From Arachis hypogaea (Eukaryota > Streptophyta > Magnoliopsida > Fabales > Fabaceae): 64,000 bases of DNA. The stretch lies in assembly GCF_003086295.3 (NCBI RefSeq), contig NC_092051.1, forward strand, positions 63,737,772-63,801,771, in the 5' to 3' direction. The notes below the pieces were generated by a model. The model had not been told where the DNA came from and searched no databases. It saw only the letters and a list, made by a program, of their open reading frames with translations. Every line of letters starts with the position of its first letter. Position 1 is the first letter of the stretch. Of the stretch, positions 1 to 11,883 are shown one piece after another. A program made the position numbers and the translations under genes.

Positions 1-526
1 GTTATTATTGTTGCTTTGCCCTTGGTTTTAAGAGCTTTGGCTTTTTCTGCTTGCTTTTTTTCTTTCTATATTTTTTTTTCTATTTTTTTGCGCTATTTTT
101 TTTCTAACAAGCTTTGTTCTTTGCTGCTTTTTCTTGCTTCAAGAATCATTTTTATGATTTTTCAGATTATCAAATAACATGTCTCCTAGTCATCATTCTT
201 TAAGAGCCAACATATTTAACATTCTTAACAACAACTTCAAAAGACATATGCACTGTTCAAGCCTACATTCAGAAAACAAGAAGCATTGTCAACCACATTA
301 ATATAATTAAGCTAAGTTCAAGGATAAATTCGAAACTCATGTACTTCTTGTTCTTTTGAATTAAAACATTTTTCCATTTAAGAGAGGTGATGGATTCATA
401 GGACATTCATATCTTTAAGACAAAGTTACTAACTACTATGATCATGTAGTGAAGACACAAACATAGATAGGCACATAACAGAGAAAACGAAAAACAAAAG
501 AAAGAAAAACAAGGAATGAATCCACC

Positions 527-1611
527 TTAGTGATGGTGGCGTTTCCTTCTTGAGGAACCAATGATGTCCTTGAGCTCTTCTATGTCTCTTCCTTGTCTTT
601 TGTTGTTCCTCCCTCATTGCTTTTTGATCTTCTCTTATTTCATGAAGCATGATGGAGTGCTCTGATGTTCCACCCTTAGTTGTCCATATTGGAACTCATT
701 CTCCTAGGGAGGTGTTGATTTGTTCCCAATAATTTTGTGGAGGAAGTGCATTTGAGGCATCTCCGGGATCTCATGGAATGAGCTTCTTGCGCCTCTTGAG
801 CTCCATGACTGGGCTCTCTTGCTTGCTCCATCTTTTTCTTAGTGATGGGCTTGTCCTCTTTGATGAGGATATCTCCCTCTATGTCAATCCCAGCCGAATT
901 GCATAGGTGCAAATGAGGTGAGGAAAGGCTAACCTTGCCATGGTGGAGGACTTGTCGGCCACCTTGTAGAGTTCTTGGGTATAATCTCATGAACTTCCAC
1001 CTCTTCTCCAATCATGATACTATGGATCATGATGGCCAGTCTATGGTAACTCAGACCGGTTGCTAGTGGGAATGATTGAGCATTGAATAAACTCCAACCA
1101 TCCTCTAGCTACAGGCTTGAGGTCCAATCTTCTAGTTGAACCGGTTCCTTTGGAGTCAATCTTCCATTGAGCTCCTTCTACACATATGTCCATAAGGACT
1201 TGGTCCTTGATCAAAGTTGACTTTTTTAGGCGTGCGTTCTCTTCCATGTTGCAAGTTGACGCCCTCATTTTCTGATAAAATCTATATTTCCCGACATTGT
1301 AATAGTTCTTTGATCCTTCTTCTTATCATGTTTTGTGATATCTTGCTAACTCTTAACCATTGGATGCCGTTGTTGGATGGGGTTTGTTAGAACTTCCCAC
1401 CTCTTCTTTGAATTTCATGTCGGATCTCCGGATACTCATTTCTTTTGAATTTAAAAGGGACCTCAGGGATCACCTTCTTCTTGGCCACAACATCATAGAA
1501 GTGGTCTTGATGGGCTTTGGAGATGAATCTTTCCATCTCCCATGACTCGGATGTGGAAGCTTTTGTCTTCCCTTTCCCTCTTCTAGAGGATTCTCCGGTC
1601 TTGGGTGCCAT
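527..1611 (-). pseudogene. Broken copy of the second ORF (left unit)
   Basis: Corresponds to 9803-10951 but is shattered by many one- to few-base losses plus larger gaps around 1190-1380. Pieces of the same protein appear in all three minus frames. Loss density is very high from 1 to about 1400 and then drops sharply, which points to poor base quality at an assembly edge rather than natural decay. Confidence 0.75.
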
Positions 1612-2167
1612 CAATGGTAATGGAAAAACAAAAAAGCTATGCTTTTACCACACCAAACTTAGAATATTGCTCGCCCTCGAGCAATAAACAAAAGAATAGA
1701 TGAAGAAGAAGAAGAAATGGAGGAGAGGGAGAGGGAGATGTGGTTTCGGCCAAGAGGAGTGTAGAGGGGTGTGTTGTGTGAATTTGATGAAGAATGGAGG
1801 TCTTTATATAGGGAAGGGAGGGGGGGTTAAGGTTCGCCATATGGGTGGGTTTGGGTGGGAAATTGGTTTTGAATTTTGAAGGTAGGTGGAGTTTATGAGG
1901 TAGGTTTATGGGGAAGAGTGGATGGATGTGAGTGGTGAAGAGGTGATGGGGAAGAGAGTTTGAGGTGATTGGTGAAGGGTTTTCAGGGAAGAGTGTTTAT
2001 GGGGTTGTGTGAAAGAGAGTGGTGAGAAGAAGTGAGTGGGGGTAGGTGGGGATCTTGTGGGGTCCACAGATCCTGAGTGGATCCTGTGGGGTCCACAGAT
2101 CCTGAGGTGTTCAAGGATTACATCCCTGCACCCATTAAGCATGTAAAATGCCTTTGTACCCAACTCT

Positions 2168-2275
2168 GGGCGTTCAGCGCCAGGTTGGTGGCCATTTTGG
2201 GCGTTCAACGCCCATTTGTGTGCCATTTCTGGCGTTGAACGCCAGAACCATGCCTGTTCTGGCGTTGAACGCCAG
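2168..2275. repeat. Cluster of four GGCGTTSAACGCC palindromes (left unit)
   Basis: Equivalent to 11511-11680 but shorter by two palindromes. This is the largest length difference between the tandem units outside the low-quality left edge. Confidence 0.78.
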
Positions 2276-2411
2276 ACAGATGCTCCTCCAAGGTGTGATT
2301 TTTCTTCTGCTGTTTTTGATTCCGTTTTCAATTTTTATATTTATTTTGTGACTCCACATGATCATGAACCTACAAAGACATATAACTGAGAAGAAAGAAA
2401 AATAAATAAAA

Positions 2412-2457
2412 ATTGGGTTGCCTCCCAACAAGCGCTTCTTTAATGTCATAGCTTGAC
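2412..2457 (-). promoter_or_regulatory. Structured post-ORF motif (left unit)
   Basis: Same motif as at 11817-11864. The first stem is one base shorter on each side (GTCA-AGCTA-TGAC), so both arms lost a base and pairing is kept. The second hairpin is unchanged. Confidence 0.65.
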
Positions 2458-2476
2458 AGTGGGCTCTCATGGAGCC

Positions 2477-4806
2477 TCACAGATGTGCAGAGCTTTGTTG
2501 AGACTCTCCAACACCAAACTTAGAGTTTGGATATGGGAGTTCAACACCAAACTTAGAGTTTGGTTGTGGCCTCCCAACACCAAACTTAGAGTTTGACTGT
2601 GGGGGCTCTGGTTGACTCTGCTTTGAGAGAAGCTTTTTCTGCTTCCTCTCCATGGTTGTAGAGGGAGATCCTTGAGTTTTAAAGACAAGGGAGTCCTCAT
2701 TCCATTGAAGGACTATTTCACCTCTGTCAACATCAATCACAGCTCTTGCTGTGGCCAGGAAAGGTCTTCCTAGGATGATGGATTCATCCTCTTCCTTTCC
2801 AGTATCCAGGACTATGAAATCAGTAGGGATGTAAAGGCCCTCAACCTTTACTAGCACATCCTCTACTTGTCCATAAGCCTGTTTTCTTGAGTTGTCTGCC
2901 ATCTCTAATAAGATTCTAGCAGCTTGCACCCCATAGATTCCCAATTTCTCTATTACAGAGAGGGGCATGAGGTTTATCCCTGAACCAAGGTCACACAGGG
3001 CCTTAAAGATCATGGTGCCTATGGTACAGGGTATTATGAACTTTCCAGGATCCTGTCTCTTCTGAGGCAATGTCAGTTGATCCAGATCACTTAGTTCATT
3101 GATGAACAAGGGAGGTTCAACTTCCCAAGTATCAATGCCAAATAATTTGGCATTCAGCTTCATGATTGCATCAAGAAACTTGGCAGTTTGCTCTTCAGTA
3201 ACATCCTCATTCTCTTTAGAAGAGGAATACTCATCAGAGCTCATGAAGGGTATAAGGAGGTTCAATGGAATCTCTATGGTCTCTAGATGAGCCTCAGAGT
3301 CCTTTGGTTCCTCAAAGGGAAGCTCCTTATTGATCACTGGTCGTCCCAGGAGGTCTTCCTCCTTGGGATTCACGTCCTCCTCTCCCTCATGGGTTCGGCC
3401 ATTTTGCTTATGTTAATGGCCTTGCACTCTCCTTTTGGATTCTCTTCTGTATTGCTTGGGAGAGTACTGGGAGGGATTTCAGTGATCCTTTTACTCAGCT
3501 GGCCCACTTGTGCTTCCAAATTTCTAATGGAAGACCTTGTTTCATTCATGAAGCTTACAGTGGCCTTGGATAGATCAGAGACTAGATTTGCTAAATTAGA
3601 AGCATTTTGTTCAGAGTTCTCTGTCTGTTGCTGAGTGGATGATGGAAAAGGCTTGCTATTGCTAAACCTGTTTCTTCCACCATTATTAAAGCCTTGTTGA
3701 GGCTTTTGATCCTTCCATGAGAAATTTGGATGATTTCTCCATGATGAGTTATAGGTATTTCCATAAGGTTCACCTAAGTAATTCACCTCTGCTATTGCAG
3801 GGTTCTCAGGATCATAAGCTTCTTCTTCATAAAAAGCCTCTTGAGTACTGTTGGATGCAGCTTGCATTCCATGCAGACTCTGAGAGATCATATTGACTTG
3901 CTGAGTCAATATTTTATTCTGAGCCAATATGGCATTCAGAGTATCAACTTCAAGAACTCCCTTCTTTATAGGCGTCCCATTGTTCACAGGATTCCTTTCA
4001 GAAGTGTACATGAACTGGTTATTAGCAACCATGTCAATGAGTTCTTGAGCTTCTGCAGGTGTTTTCTTTAGGTGAATGGATCCACCTGCAGAAGTGTCCA
4101 GTGACATCTTTGATAGCTCAGATAAACCATCATAGAATATATCTAGGATGGTCCATTCTGAAAGCATGTCAGAAGGACACTTTTTGGTCAACTGTTTGTA
4201 TCTTTCCCAAGCTTCATAGAGGGATTCACCTTCTTTCTGTCTGAAGGTTTGAACATCAGCTCTAAGCTTGCTCAGCTTTTGAGGAGGAAAGTACTTGGCT
4301 AAGAAAGCCGTGTCCAGCTTATCCCAAGAGTTCAGGCTGTCTTTGGGTTGAGAATCCAACCATAATCTAGCTCTGTCTCTTATAGCAAAAGGGAAAAGCA
4401 TGAGCCTGTAGACTTCAGGATCTACTCCATTAGTCTTAACAGTATCACATATCTGCAAGAATTCAGTTAAGAACTGAAAAGGATCTTCAGATGGAAGTCC
4501 ATGAAACTTGCAGTTCTGCTGCATCAGAGAAACTAATTGAGGTTTCAGCTCAAAGTTGTTTGCTCCAATGGCAGGAATGGAGATGCTTCTTCCATGTAAA
4601 TTGGAATTAGGTGCAGTAAAGTCACCAAGCATCTTCCTTACATTATTATTATTATTTTCGGCTGTCATCTCCTCTTCCTGTTCGAAAATTTCTGAAAGGT
4701 TATCTCTGGATTGTTGTATTTTAGCTTCTCTTAATTTTCTCTTCAGAGTCCTTTCAGGTTCTGGATCTGCTTCCACAAGAATGTTCTTATCCTTGCTCCT
4801 GCTCAT
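2477..4806 (-). pseudogene. Gag-protease of the left tandem unit, split by one frameshift
   Basis: Near-identical to the 776-aa ORF at 11884-14214. A single T missing near 3390 (a two-T run reduced to one) divides it into a 478-codon gag part (4806 down to 3370) and a 298-codon protease part (3373 down to 2477). Retrotrans_gag features, the CDLGSG protease site and the three NSKFGV repeats are all still there. The break could be a real mutation or a homopolymer sequencing error, since this unit has several other one-base losses. Confidence 0.82.
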
Positions 4807-6799
4807 ATGACAAAGAAGAAGGCACAGAATAATAATAATAATAATGGAGATCCTTTATACCACAGTATAGGATTCCTGTGTGAGTGGAAGAAGAGGGGGA
4901 GACAAAGAATGTAATATAATGGAAGAAACACAACTGTGAGGATGGAAGAGAGGTGAGATGAGATGTTAGGATATGAATGAATAAATAGAATGAGATGGGG
5001 GAGGGATAATTTTCGAAAATTATTTTGAAAAAGAGTTAGTGATTTTCGAAAATGGTTTTTGAAAAATGTTAGTAATTTTCGAAAATTTTTGAAATCACAA
5101 ATAAAAAATAAAAATAATTAGTTAATTAAAAAGGAATTTTTGAAAAAGAGAGAGGTATTTTCGAAAATTAGAAAGGGAGAATTAGTTAGGTGGTTTTGAA
5201 AAAGTTAAGAAACAAACAAAAAGTTAGTTAGTTAGTTGAAACAAATTTTGAAAACCAATTTTGAAAAGGTAGTTAGGAGGTTAGGAAAGATATTTTGAAA
5301 AGATATTTTTTGAAAAAGATAAGATGAGAAGATATTTTTGAAAAGATATGATAGAAATTAGTTTTGAAAAAAGATTTGATCTTAAAAATCTCAATTAATG
5401 ACTTGATTCACAAGAAATCACAAGATATGATTCTCAAAGTTTGAATCTTTCTTAACAAGCAAGTATCAAACTTCAAATTTTTGAATCAAAACATTAATTG
5501 ATTATGTTATTTTCGAAAATTTGGTATAAAAAATAAGAAAAAGATTTTTGAAAAATATTTTTGGAATTTTCGAAAATAACTAAGAATTTTGAAAAAGATT
5601 TGATTTTTGAAAAAGATTTTGAAAAAGATAAGATTTTCAAATTGAAAATTTGATTTGACTCATAAGAAACAACTTGATTTTTAAAAATTTTTGAAAAAGT
5701 CAACTCACATTTTCGAATTTGATGAGAGAAAAAGGGAAAGATATTTTTTTTATTTTTGAAATTTTTATGAAAAACATGAAAATTATGCAATGCAAGAAAT
5801 TTTTAGATCAAAACAATGAATGCATGCAAGAATGCTATGAATGTCAAGATGAACACCAAGAACACTATGAATGTCAAGATGAACATCATAGACACAATTT
5901 TGAAAAATTTTTAATGCAAAGAAAACATGCAGGACACCAAACTTAGAATTCTTTAATGCTTACGCACTAAGAATTCAAGAATGCATATGATAAACATGAA
6001 AAGACACAAAACAAAAAATCATCAAGATCAAACAAGAAGACTTACCAAGAACAACTTGAAGATCATGAAGAACACTATGAATGCATGATATTTTCGAAAA
6101 AATGCAAGATGCATATGCAAGTGACACCAAACTTATGATATGACTCAAGACTCAAACAAGAAACAGAAAAATATTTTTAATTTTTATGATTTTCTAATTT
6201 TTTTGGATTTTTTTTTGAAAATTATATGAAAAAGAAAAAATAAGGATTCCAAAATTTTTAATATGAATTCCAGGAATCTTGCCATGTTAGTCTAAAGCTT
6301 CAGTCCAGGAATTAGACATGGCTCACTACCCAGCCAAGCTTTCAATGAAAGCTCCGGTCCAAAACACTAGACATGGCCAATGGCCAGCCAAGCTTCAGCA
6401 GATATGGATACTTTTCATGTATATAGCAACTAAGTGTGTGAAAATCTCTTCATTTGTGATGGTAAGTTGAAACCCCAGTCCAAAAGATTAGACATGGGTA
6501 CAGCCAGCCAGGATTCAACAAATCATCCTGAAACACTAGAATTCATTCTTAAAAATTTGAATCAAAATTTTGAAAACATTTTTATATTTTTCGAAAACAG
6601 ATGAAAAATTTTGAAAGAATTTTAAAAAATTTTTGAAAATAAAATAAAAAGAAAATTACCTAATCTGAGCAACAAGATGAACCGTCAGTTGTCCAAACTC
6701 GAACAATCCCCGGCAACGGCGCCAAAAACTTGGTGCTGATGCCGGATCAAACTTGGCATTGATGTTACCGGACCAAAAGCTTGCCGAAAACTCAAACAA
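4807..6799 (-). other. AT-rich leader of the left unit
   Basis: Near-identical copy of 14215-16213. It holds eight full TTTTCGAAAA decamers between about 5010 and 6600 and the same GTAAGT donor-like site at 6045. No coding region is supported. Confidence 0.6.
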
Positions 6800-6817
6800 T
6801 CCCCGGCAACGGCGCCA
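6800..6817 (-). promoter_or_regulatory. Primer binding site, tRNA-Asp type (left unit)
   Basis: Same 18-mer as at 16214-16231, 6 nt from the shared LTR. An upstream duplicate is at 6707-6724. Confidence 0.83.
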
Positions 6818-6823
6818 AAAACT

Positions 6824-8650
6824 TGGTGCACGAAATTGTGATGTCCAGGCTCAAACAATCCCTGGCAACGTGAGCAACTTGGTACGCGCAATCGTGATTA
6901 CACTTTGATTATGGAAAATTCATGGCTCTTCCTTTCCCTGCACTGGCGCCAAGAACATGGTGCCAATCCCATGGTTCACAACTTCGATACAACTAACCAG
7001 CAAGTGCACTGGGTCGTCCAAGTAATACCTTACGTGAGTAAGGGTCGAATCCCACGGAGATTGTTGGTATGAAGCAAGCTATGGTCACCTTGTAAACCTC
7101 AGTCAGGCGGATATAAAATAATTATGGAGTTTTCGAATAATAAATAATAGAATAGGGATAGAGGTACTTATGTAAATCATTGGTAGGAATTTCAGATAAG
7201 CGAATGGAGATGCTTTTCGTTCCTCTGAACCTCTGCTTTCCTGCTATCTTCATCCAATCAGTCTTACTCCTTTCCATGGCTGGCTTTATGTGATACATCA
7301 CCACTGTCAATGGCTACTTTCGGTCATCTCTCGGGAAAATGATCCAATGCCCTGTCACGGCACGGCTAATCGTCTGGAGGCATCACCCTTGCCAATGGCT
7401 TCATCTTATCCTCTCAGTGAATAATATGCTCACGCACCCTGTCACGGCACGGCTATTCATCTGTCGGTTCTCGATCATGCTGGAATAGAATTTACTATCC
7501 TTTTGCGTCTGTCACTAACGCCCTACAATCGCGAGTTAGGAGCTCGTCACAGTCATTCAATCATTGAATCCTACTCAGAATACCACAGACAAGGTTTAGA
7601 CCTTCCGGATTCTCTTAAATGCCGCCATCATTCTAGCTTACGCCACGAAGATTCGGGTTAGGAGATCTAAGAGATATTCATTCTAGCTTATTTCATGTAG
7701 AACGGAAGTGTTTGTCAGGCACGTGTTCATAGGGGAGAATGGTGATGAGCGTCATACATAATCATCATCTTCATCACGTTCTTGGGTGCGAATGGATATC
7801 TTAGAAGCAAAATAAGATGAGTTGAATAGAAAACAGTAGTACTTTGCAGTAATCTTTGAGGAACAGCAGAGCTCCACACCTTAATCTATGGAGTGTAGAA
7901 ACTCTACTGTATGAAAATACATAAGTGAAGGTTCAGGCATGGCCGAGATGGCCAGCCCCCTAAAACATGATCAATAGTCTCCTAAGATGAACAATGGATT
8001 AAAACTGAGACCAAAGATGCCTAATACAATAGTAAAAGGTCCTATTTATAATAAACTAGTCACTAGGGTTTACATGAGTAAGTAATTGATGCATAAATCC
8101 ACTTCCGGGGCCCACTTAGTGTGTGTTTGGGCTGAGCTTAAGTGTAGCACGTGCAGAGGCCATTTGTGGAGTTGAATGCCAGTTTCTGTGCCAGTTTGGG
8201 CGTTCAACTCTGGTTTTGGATCCTTTTCTGGCGCTGGACGCCAGATTTGGGCAGAAGGCTGGCGTTGAACGCCAGTTTACATCGTCTATTCTTGGCTAAA
8301 GTATGGACTATTATATATTGCTGGAAAGCCCTGGATGTCTACTTTCCAACGCAATTGGAAGCGCGCCATTTCGAGTTCTGTAGCTCCAGAAAATTCACTT
8401 TGAGTTCAGGGAGGTCAGAATCCAACAGCATCAGCAGTCCTTCTTCAACCTCTGAATCTGATTTCTGCTCAAGTCCCTCAATTTCAGCCAGAAAATACCT
8501 GAAATCACAGAAAAATACACAAACTCATAGTAAAGTCCAGAAATGTGAATTTAACATAAAAACTAATGAAAACATCCCTAAAAGTAACTAGATCCTACTA
8601 AAAACACACTAAAAACAATGCCAAAAAGCGTATAAATTATCCGCTCATCA
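6824..8650 (-). repeat. Shared LTR between the two tandem units (1827 bp)
   Basis: This is the 3' LTR of the unit at 6824-18054 and also the 5' LTR of the left unit. It is 10 bp longer than the LTR at 16238-18054, from an extra ACTAAAAACACA-type stretch near 8600. Otherwise it differs by scattered substitutions. LTR-interior-LTR-interior with a single LTR between interiors is the expected product of unequal recombination between LTRs. Confidence 0.87.
8165..8275. repeat. Palindrome cluster in U3 of the shared LTR
   Basis: Contains CTGGCGTTGAACGCCAG and CTGGCGCTGGACGCCAG plus weaker half-sites, starting 375 bp from the LTR 5' end. The copy in the other LTR is 17580-17690, starting 364 bp from the 5' end at 18054. 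Confidence 0.75.
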
Positions 8651-9802
8651 CAACACCAAACTTAAATTGTTGCTTGTCCCCAAGTAACTGAAATTCAAAT
8701 AGGATAAAAAGAAGAGAATATACTATAAATTCCAAACTATCAATGAAACATAGATGCAATCATATGAGCGGGACTTATAGCTTTTTGCCTCTTGAATAGT
8801 TTTGGCATCTCACTTTATCCATTGAGGTTCAGAATGATTGGCATCTATAGGAACTTCAGATTTCGAATAGTGTTATTGACTCTCCTAGTTCAGTATGATG
8901 ATTCTTGAACACAGCTTCTTTATGAGTCTTGGCCGTGGCCCTAAGCACTTTGTTTTCCAGTATTACCACCGGATACATAAATGCCACAGACACATAATTG
9001 GGTGAACCTTTTCAGATTGTGACTCAGCTTTGCTAAAGTCCCCAATTAGAGGTGTCCAGGGTTCTTAAGCACACTCTTCTTTTGCTTTGGACCTTGACTT
9101 TAACCGCTCAGTCTCAAGTTTTCACTTGACACCTAAAGCAAGCACATGGATAGGGAGAGCTTGGTTTAGCCGCTTAGACCAGGATTTTATTCCTTTAGGC
9201 CCTCCTATCCACTGATGCTCAAAGCCTTGGGATCCTTTTTATTTTCCCTTGCCTTTTGGTTTTAAGAGTTATTGGCTTTTTGCTCTTGCCTCTTGGTTTT
9301 AAGAGCTTTTGGCTTTTTCTGCTTGCTTTTTTTCTTTCTATATTTTTTTTTCTATTTTTTTTTGCGCCTATTTTTTTTTCTACAAGCTTTGTTCTTTGCT
9401 GCTTTTTCTTGCTTCAAGAATCATTTTTATGATTTTTCAGATTATCAAATAACATGTCTCCTAGTCATCATTCTTTCAAGAGCCAACATATTTAACATTC
9501 TTAAACAACAACTTCAAAAGACATATGCACTGTTCAAGCCTACATTCAGAAAACAAGAAGCATTGTCACCACATTAATATAATTAAGCTAAGTTCAAGGA
9601 TAAATTCGAAACTCATGTACTTCTTGTTCTTTTGAATTAAAACATTTTTCATTTAAGAGAGGTGATGGATTCATAGGACATTCATATCTTTAAGACAAAG
9701 TTACTAACTACTAATGATCATGTAGTGAAGACACAAACATAGATAGGCACATAACAGAGAAAACGAAAAACAAAAGAAAGAAAAACAAGGAATGAATCCA
9801 CC
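8651..9802 (-). other. 3' untranslated interior of the complete unit
   Basis: No gene. Next to the LTR the minus strand reads ...TTTAAGTTTGGTGTTG then the LTR start TGATGAG. The rest contains T-rich stretches (9230-9430). Confidence 0.5.
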
Positions 9803-10951
9803 TTAGTGATGGTGGCGTTTCCTTCTTGAGGAACCAATGATGTCCTTGAGCTCTTCTATGTCTCTTCCTTGTCTTTGTTGTTCCTCCCTCATTGCTTTTT
9901 GATCTTCTCTTATTTCATGAAGCATGATGGAGTGCTCTTGATGTTCCACCCTTAGTTGTCCCATATTGGAACTCAATTCTCCTAGGGAGGTGTTGATTTG
10001 TTCCCAATAATTTTGTGGAGGAAAGTGCATTTGAGGCATCTCCGGGATCTCATGGAAATGAGCTTCTTGCGCCTCTTGAGCTCCATGACTGGGCTCTCTT
10101 GCTTGCTCCATCTTTTTCTTAGTGATGGGCTTGTCCTCTTTGATGAGGATATCTCCCTCTATGTCAATCCCAGCCGAATTGCATAGGTGGCAAATGAGGT
10201 GAGGAAAGGCTAACCTTGCCATGGTGGAGGACTTGTCGGCCACCTTGTAGAGTTCTTGAGGTATAATCTCATGAACTTCCACCTCTTCTCCAATCATGAT
10301 ACTATGGATCATGATGGCCCAGTCTATGGTAACTTCAGACCGGTTGCTAGTGGGAATGATTGAGCATTGAATAAACTCCAACCATCCTCTAGCTACAGGC
10401 TTGAGGTCCAATCTTCTTAGTTGAACCGGCTTGCCTTTGGAGTCAATCTTCCATTGAGCTCCTTCTACACATATGTCCATAAGGACTTGGTCCAACCTTT
10501 GATCAAAGTTGACTCTCCTTGTGTAGGGGCGTGCGTTCTCTTCCATGTATGGCAAGTTGAACGCCAACCTCACATTTTCTGAACTAAAATCTAAGTATTT
10601 CCCCCGAACCATTGTAACATAGTTCTTTGGATCCGGGTTCTTACTTTGATCATGGTTCTTGGTGATCCATGCATTGGCATAGAACTCTTGAACCATTAGG
10701 ATGCCGACTTGTTGGATGGGGTTTGTTAGAACTTCCCAACCTCTTCTTTGAATTTCATGTCGGATCTCCGGATACTCATTTCTTTTGAATTTAAAAGGGA
10801 CCTCAGGGATCACCTTCTTCTTGGCCACAACATCATAGAAGTGGTCTTGATGGGCTTTGGAGATGAATCTTTCCATCTCCCATGACTCGGATGTGGAAGC
10901 TTTTGTCTTCCCTTTCCCTCTTCTAGAGGATTCTCCGGTCTTGGGTGCCAT
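9803..10951 (-). CDS. Putative plant transposon protein (Transposase_32-like), second ORF of the complete unit (382 aa)
   Basis: The function is unknown; the domain family is annotated as a putative plant transposon protein and often sits downstream of gag or pol in legume LTR elements. The ATG at 10951 (MAPKTGESSRRGKG) is preferred over an in-frame TTG one codon upstream. Residues 1-20 are basic and serine-rich. Residues ~35-280 carry the domain hallmarks: RNEYPEIRHEIQRRGW, VQEFYANAW, VRLAFNLPY, GWLEFIQCSIIPTSNRSEV and AFPHLICHLCNSAGI. Residues ~330-375 are a likely coiled coil rich in E, Q and R, and the end is basic (SSRRKRHHH). No RNase H-like DDE triad is evident, so catalysis should not be assumed. 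A related ORF lies at 18150-19403. Confidence 0.78.
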   Translation of the reverse strand: MAPKTGESSRRGKGKTKASTSESWEMERFISKAHQDHFYDVVAKKKVIPEVPFKFKRNEYPEIRHEIQRRGWEVLTNPIQQVGILMVQEFYANAWITKNHDQSKNPDPKNYVTMVRGKYLDFSSENVRLAFNLPYMEENARPYTRRVNFDQRLDQVLMDICVEGAQWKIDSKGKPVQLRRLDLKPVARGWLEFIQCSIIPTSNRSEVTIDWAIMIHSIMIGEEVEVHEIIPQELYKVADKSSTMARLAFPHLICHLCNSAGIDIEGDILIKEDKPITKKKMEQAREPSHGAQEAQEAHFHEIPEMPQMHFPPQNYWEQINTSLGELSSNMGQLRVEHQEHSIMLHEIREDQKAMREEQQRQGRDIEELKDIIGSSRRKRHHH

Positions 10952-11510
10952 CAATGGTAATGGAAAAACAAAAAAGCTATGCTTTTACCACACCAAACTT
11001 AGAATATTGCTCGCCCTCGAGCAATAAACAAAAGAATAGATGAAGAAGAAGAAGAAATGGAGGAGAGGGAGAGGGAGATGTGGTTTCGGCCAAGAGGAGT
11101 GTAGAGGGGTGTGTTGTGTGAATTTGATGAAGAATGGAGGTCTTTATATAGGGAAGGGAGGGGGGGTTAAGGTTCGGCCATATGGGTGGGTTTGGGTGGG
11201 AAATTGGTTTTGAATTTTGAAGGTAGGTGGAGTTTATGAGGTAGGTTTATGGGGAAGAGTGGATGGATGTGAGTGGTGAAGAGGTGATGGGGAAGAGAGT
11301 TTGAGGTGATTGGTGAAGGGTTTTCAGGGAAGAGTGTTTATGGGGTTGTGTGAAAGAGAGTGGTGAGAAGAAGTGAGTGGGGGTAGGTGGGGATCCTGTG
11401 GGGTCCACAGATCCTGAGTGGATCCTGTGGGGTCCACAGATCCTGAGGTGTTCAAGGAATTACATCCCTGCACCCATTAAGCATGTAAAAATGCCTTTGT
11501 ACCCAACTCT

Positions 11511-11680
11511 GGGCGTTCAGCGCCAGGTTGGTGGCCATTTTGGGCGTTCAACGCCCATTTGTGTGCCATTTCTGGCGTTGAACGCCAGAACCATGCCTGT
11601 TCTGGCGTTCAGCGCCCAGAAGCTGCCCATTTTGGGCGTTCAGCGCCAGAACCATGCTCTGTTCTGGCGCTGAACGCCAG
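11511..11680. repeat. Cluster of six GGCGTT(C/G)A(A/G)CGCC palindromes between the two ORFs
   Basis: Six near-palindromes such as TGGCGTTGAACGCCA and GGGCGTTCAACGCCC lie between gag-protease and the second ORF. The left unit has only four, at 2168-2275. The same palindrome word also occurs in this element's LTRs. Confidence 0.8.
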
Positions 11681-11816
11681 ACAGATGCTCCTCCAAGGTG
11701 TGATTTTTCTTCTGCTGTTTTTGATTCCGTTTTCAATTTTTATATTTATTTTGTGACTCCACATGATCATGAACCTACAAAGACATATAACTGAGAAGAA
11801 AGAAAAATAAATAAAA

Positions 11817-11864
11817 ATTGGGTTGCCTCCCAACAAGCGCTTCTTTAATGTCAATAGCTTTGAC
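11817..11864 (-). promoter_or_regulatory. Structured post-ORF motif (complete unit)
   Basis: On the minus strand, 20 nt after the gag-protease stop: hairpin GTCAA-AGCTA-TTGAC, linker ATTAAAGAAGCGCTTG, hairpin TTGGG-AGGCAA-CCCAA. The same layout with compensated stems occurs at 37061-37107 and 53659-53708. Confidence 0.7.
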
Positions 11865-11883
11865 AGTGGGCTCTCATGGAGCC

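Larger units (their letters stand above)
1..8650 (-). mobile_element. Left unit of tandem Athila-like LTR element, partial (5' LTR plus most of the interior)
   Basis: This is a second copy of the unit at 6824-18054, read on the minus strand, with its 3' end beyond the window start. Going down from 8650 the order is LTR, primer site, AT-rich leader, gag-protease (frameshifted), palindrome cluster and second ORF (shattered). Matching points lie about 9280 bp apart at the left end and about 9415 bp apart at the right end. The offset grows because this copy lacks bases, including about two palindrome units near 2275. From about 1400 onward the copies are nearly identical; from 1 to 1400 this copy misses many single bases. 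It is non-autonomous, with no reverse transcriptase or integrase. Confidence 0.85.

Noticed and set aside
5719..5946. Small plus-strand protein with ECYECQDEHQEH repeats
   Set aside because: It arises from a short direct repeat in the noncoding leader on the opposite strand of the element.
6707..6724. tRNA-Asp gene
   Set aside because: Only the last 18 nt of the tRNA are present, in the orientation and position of a retroelement primer site.
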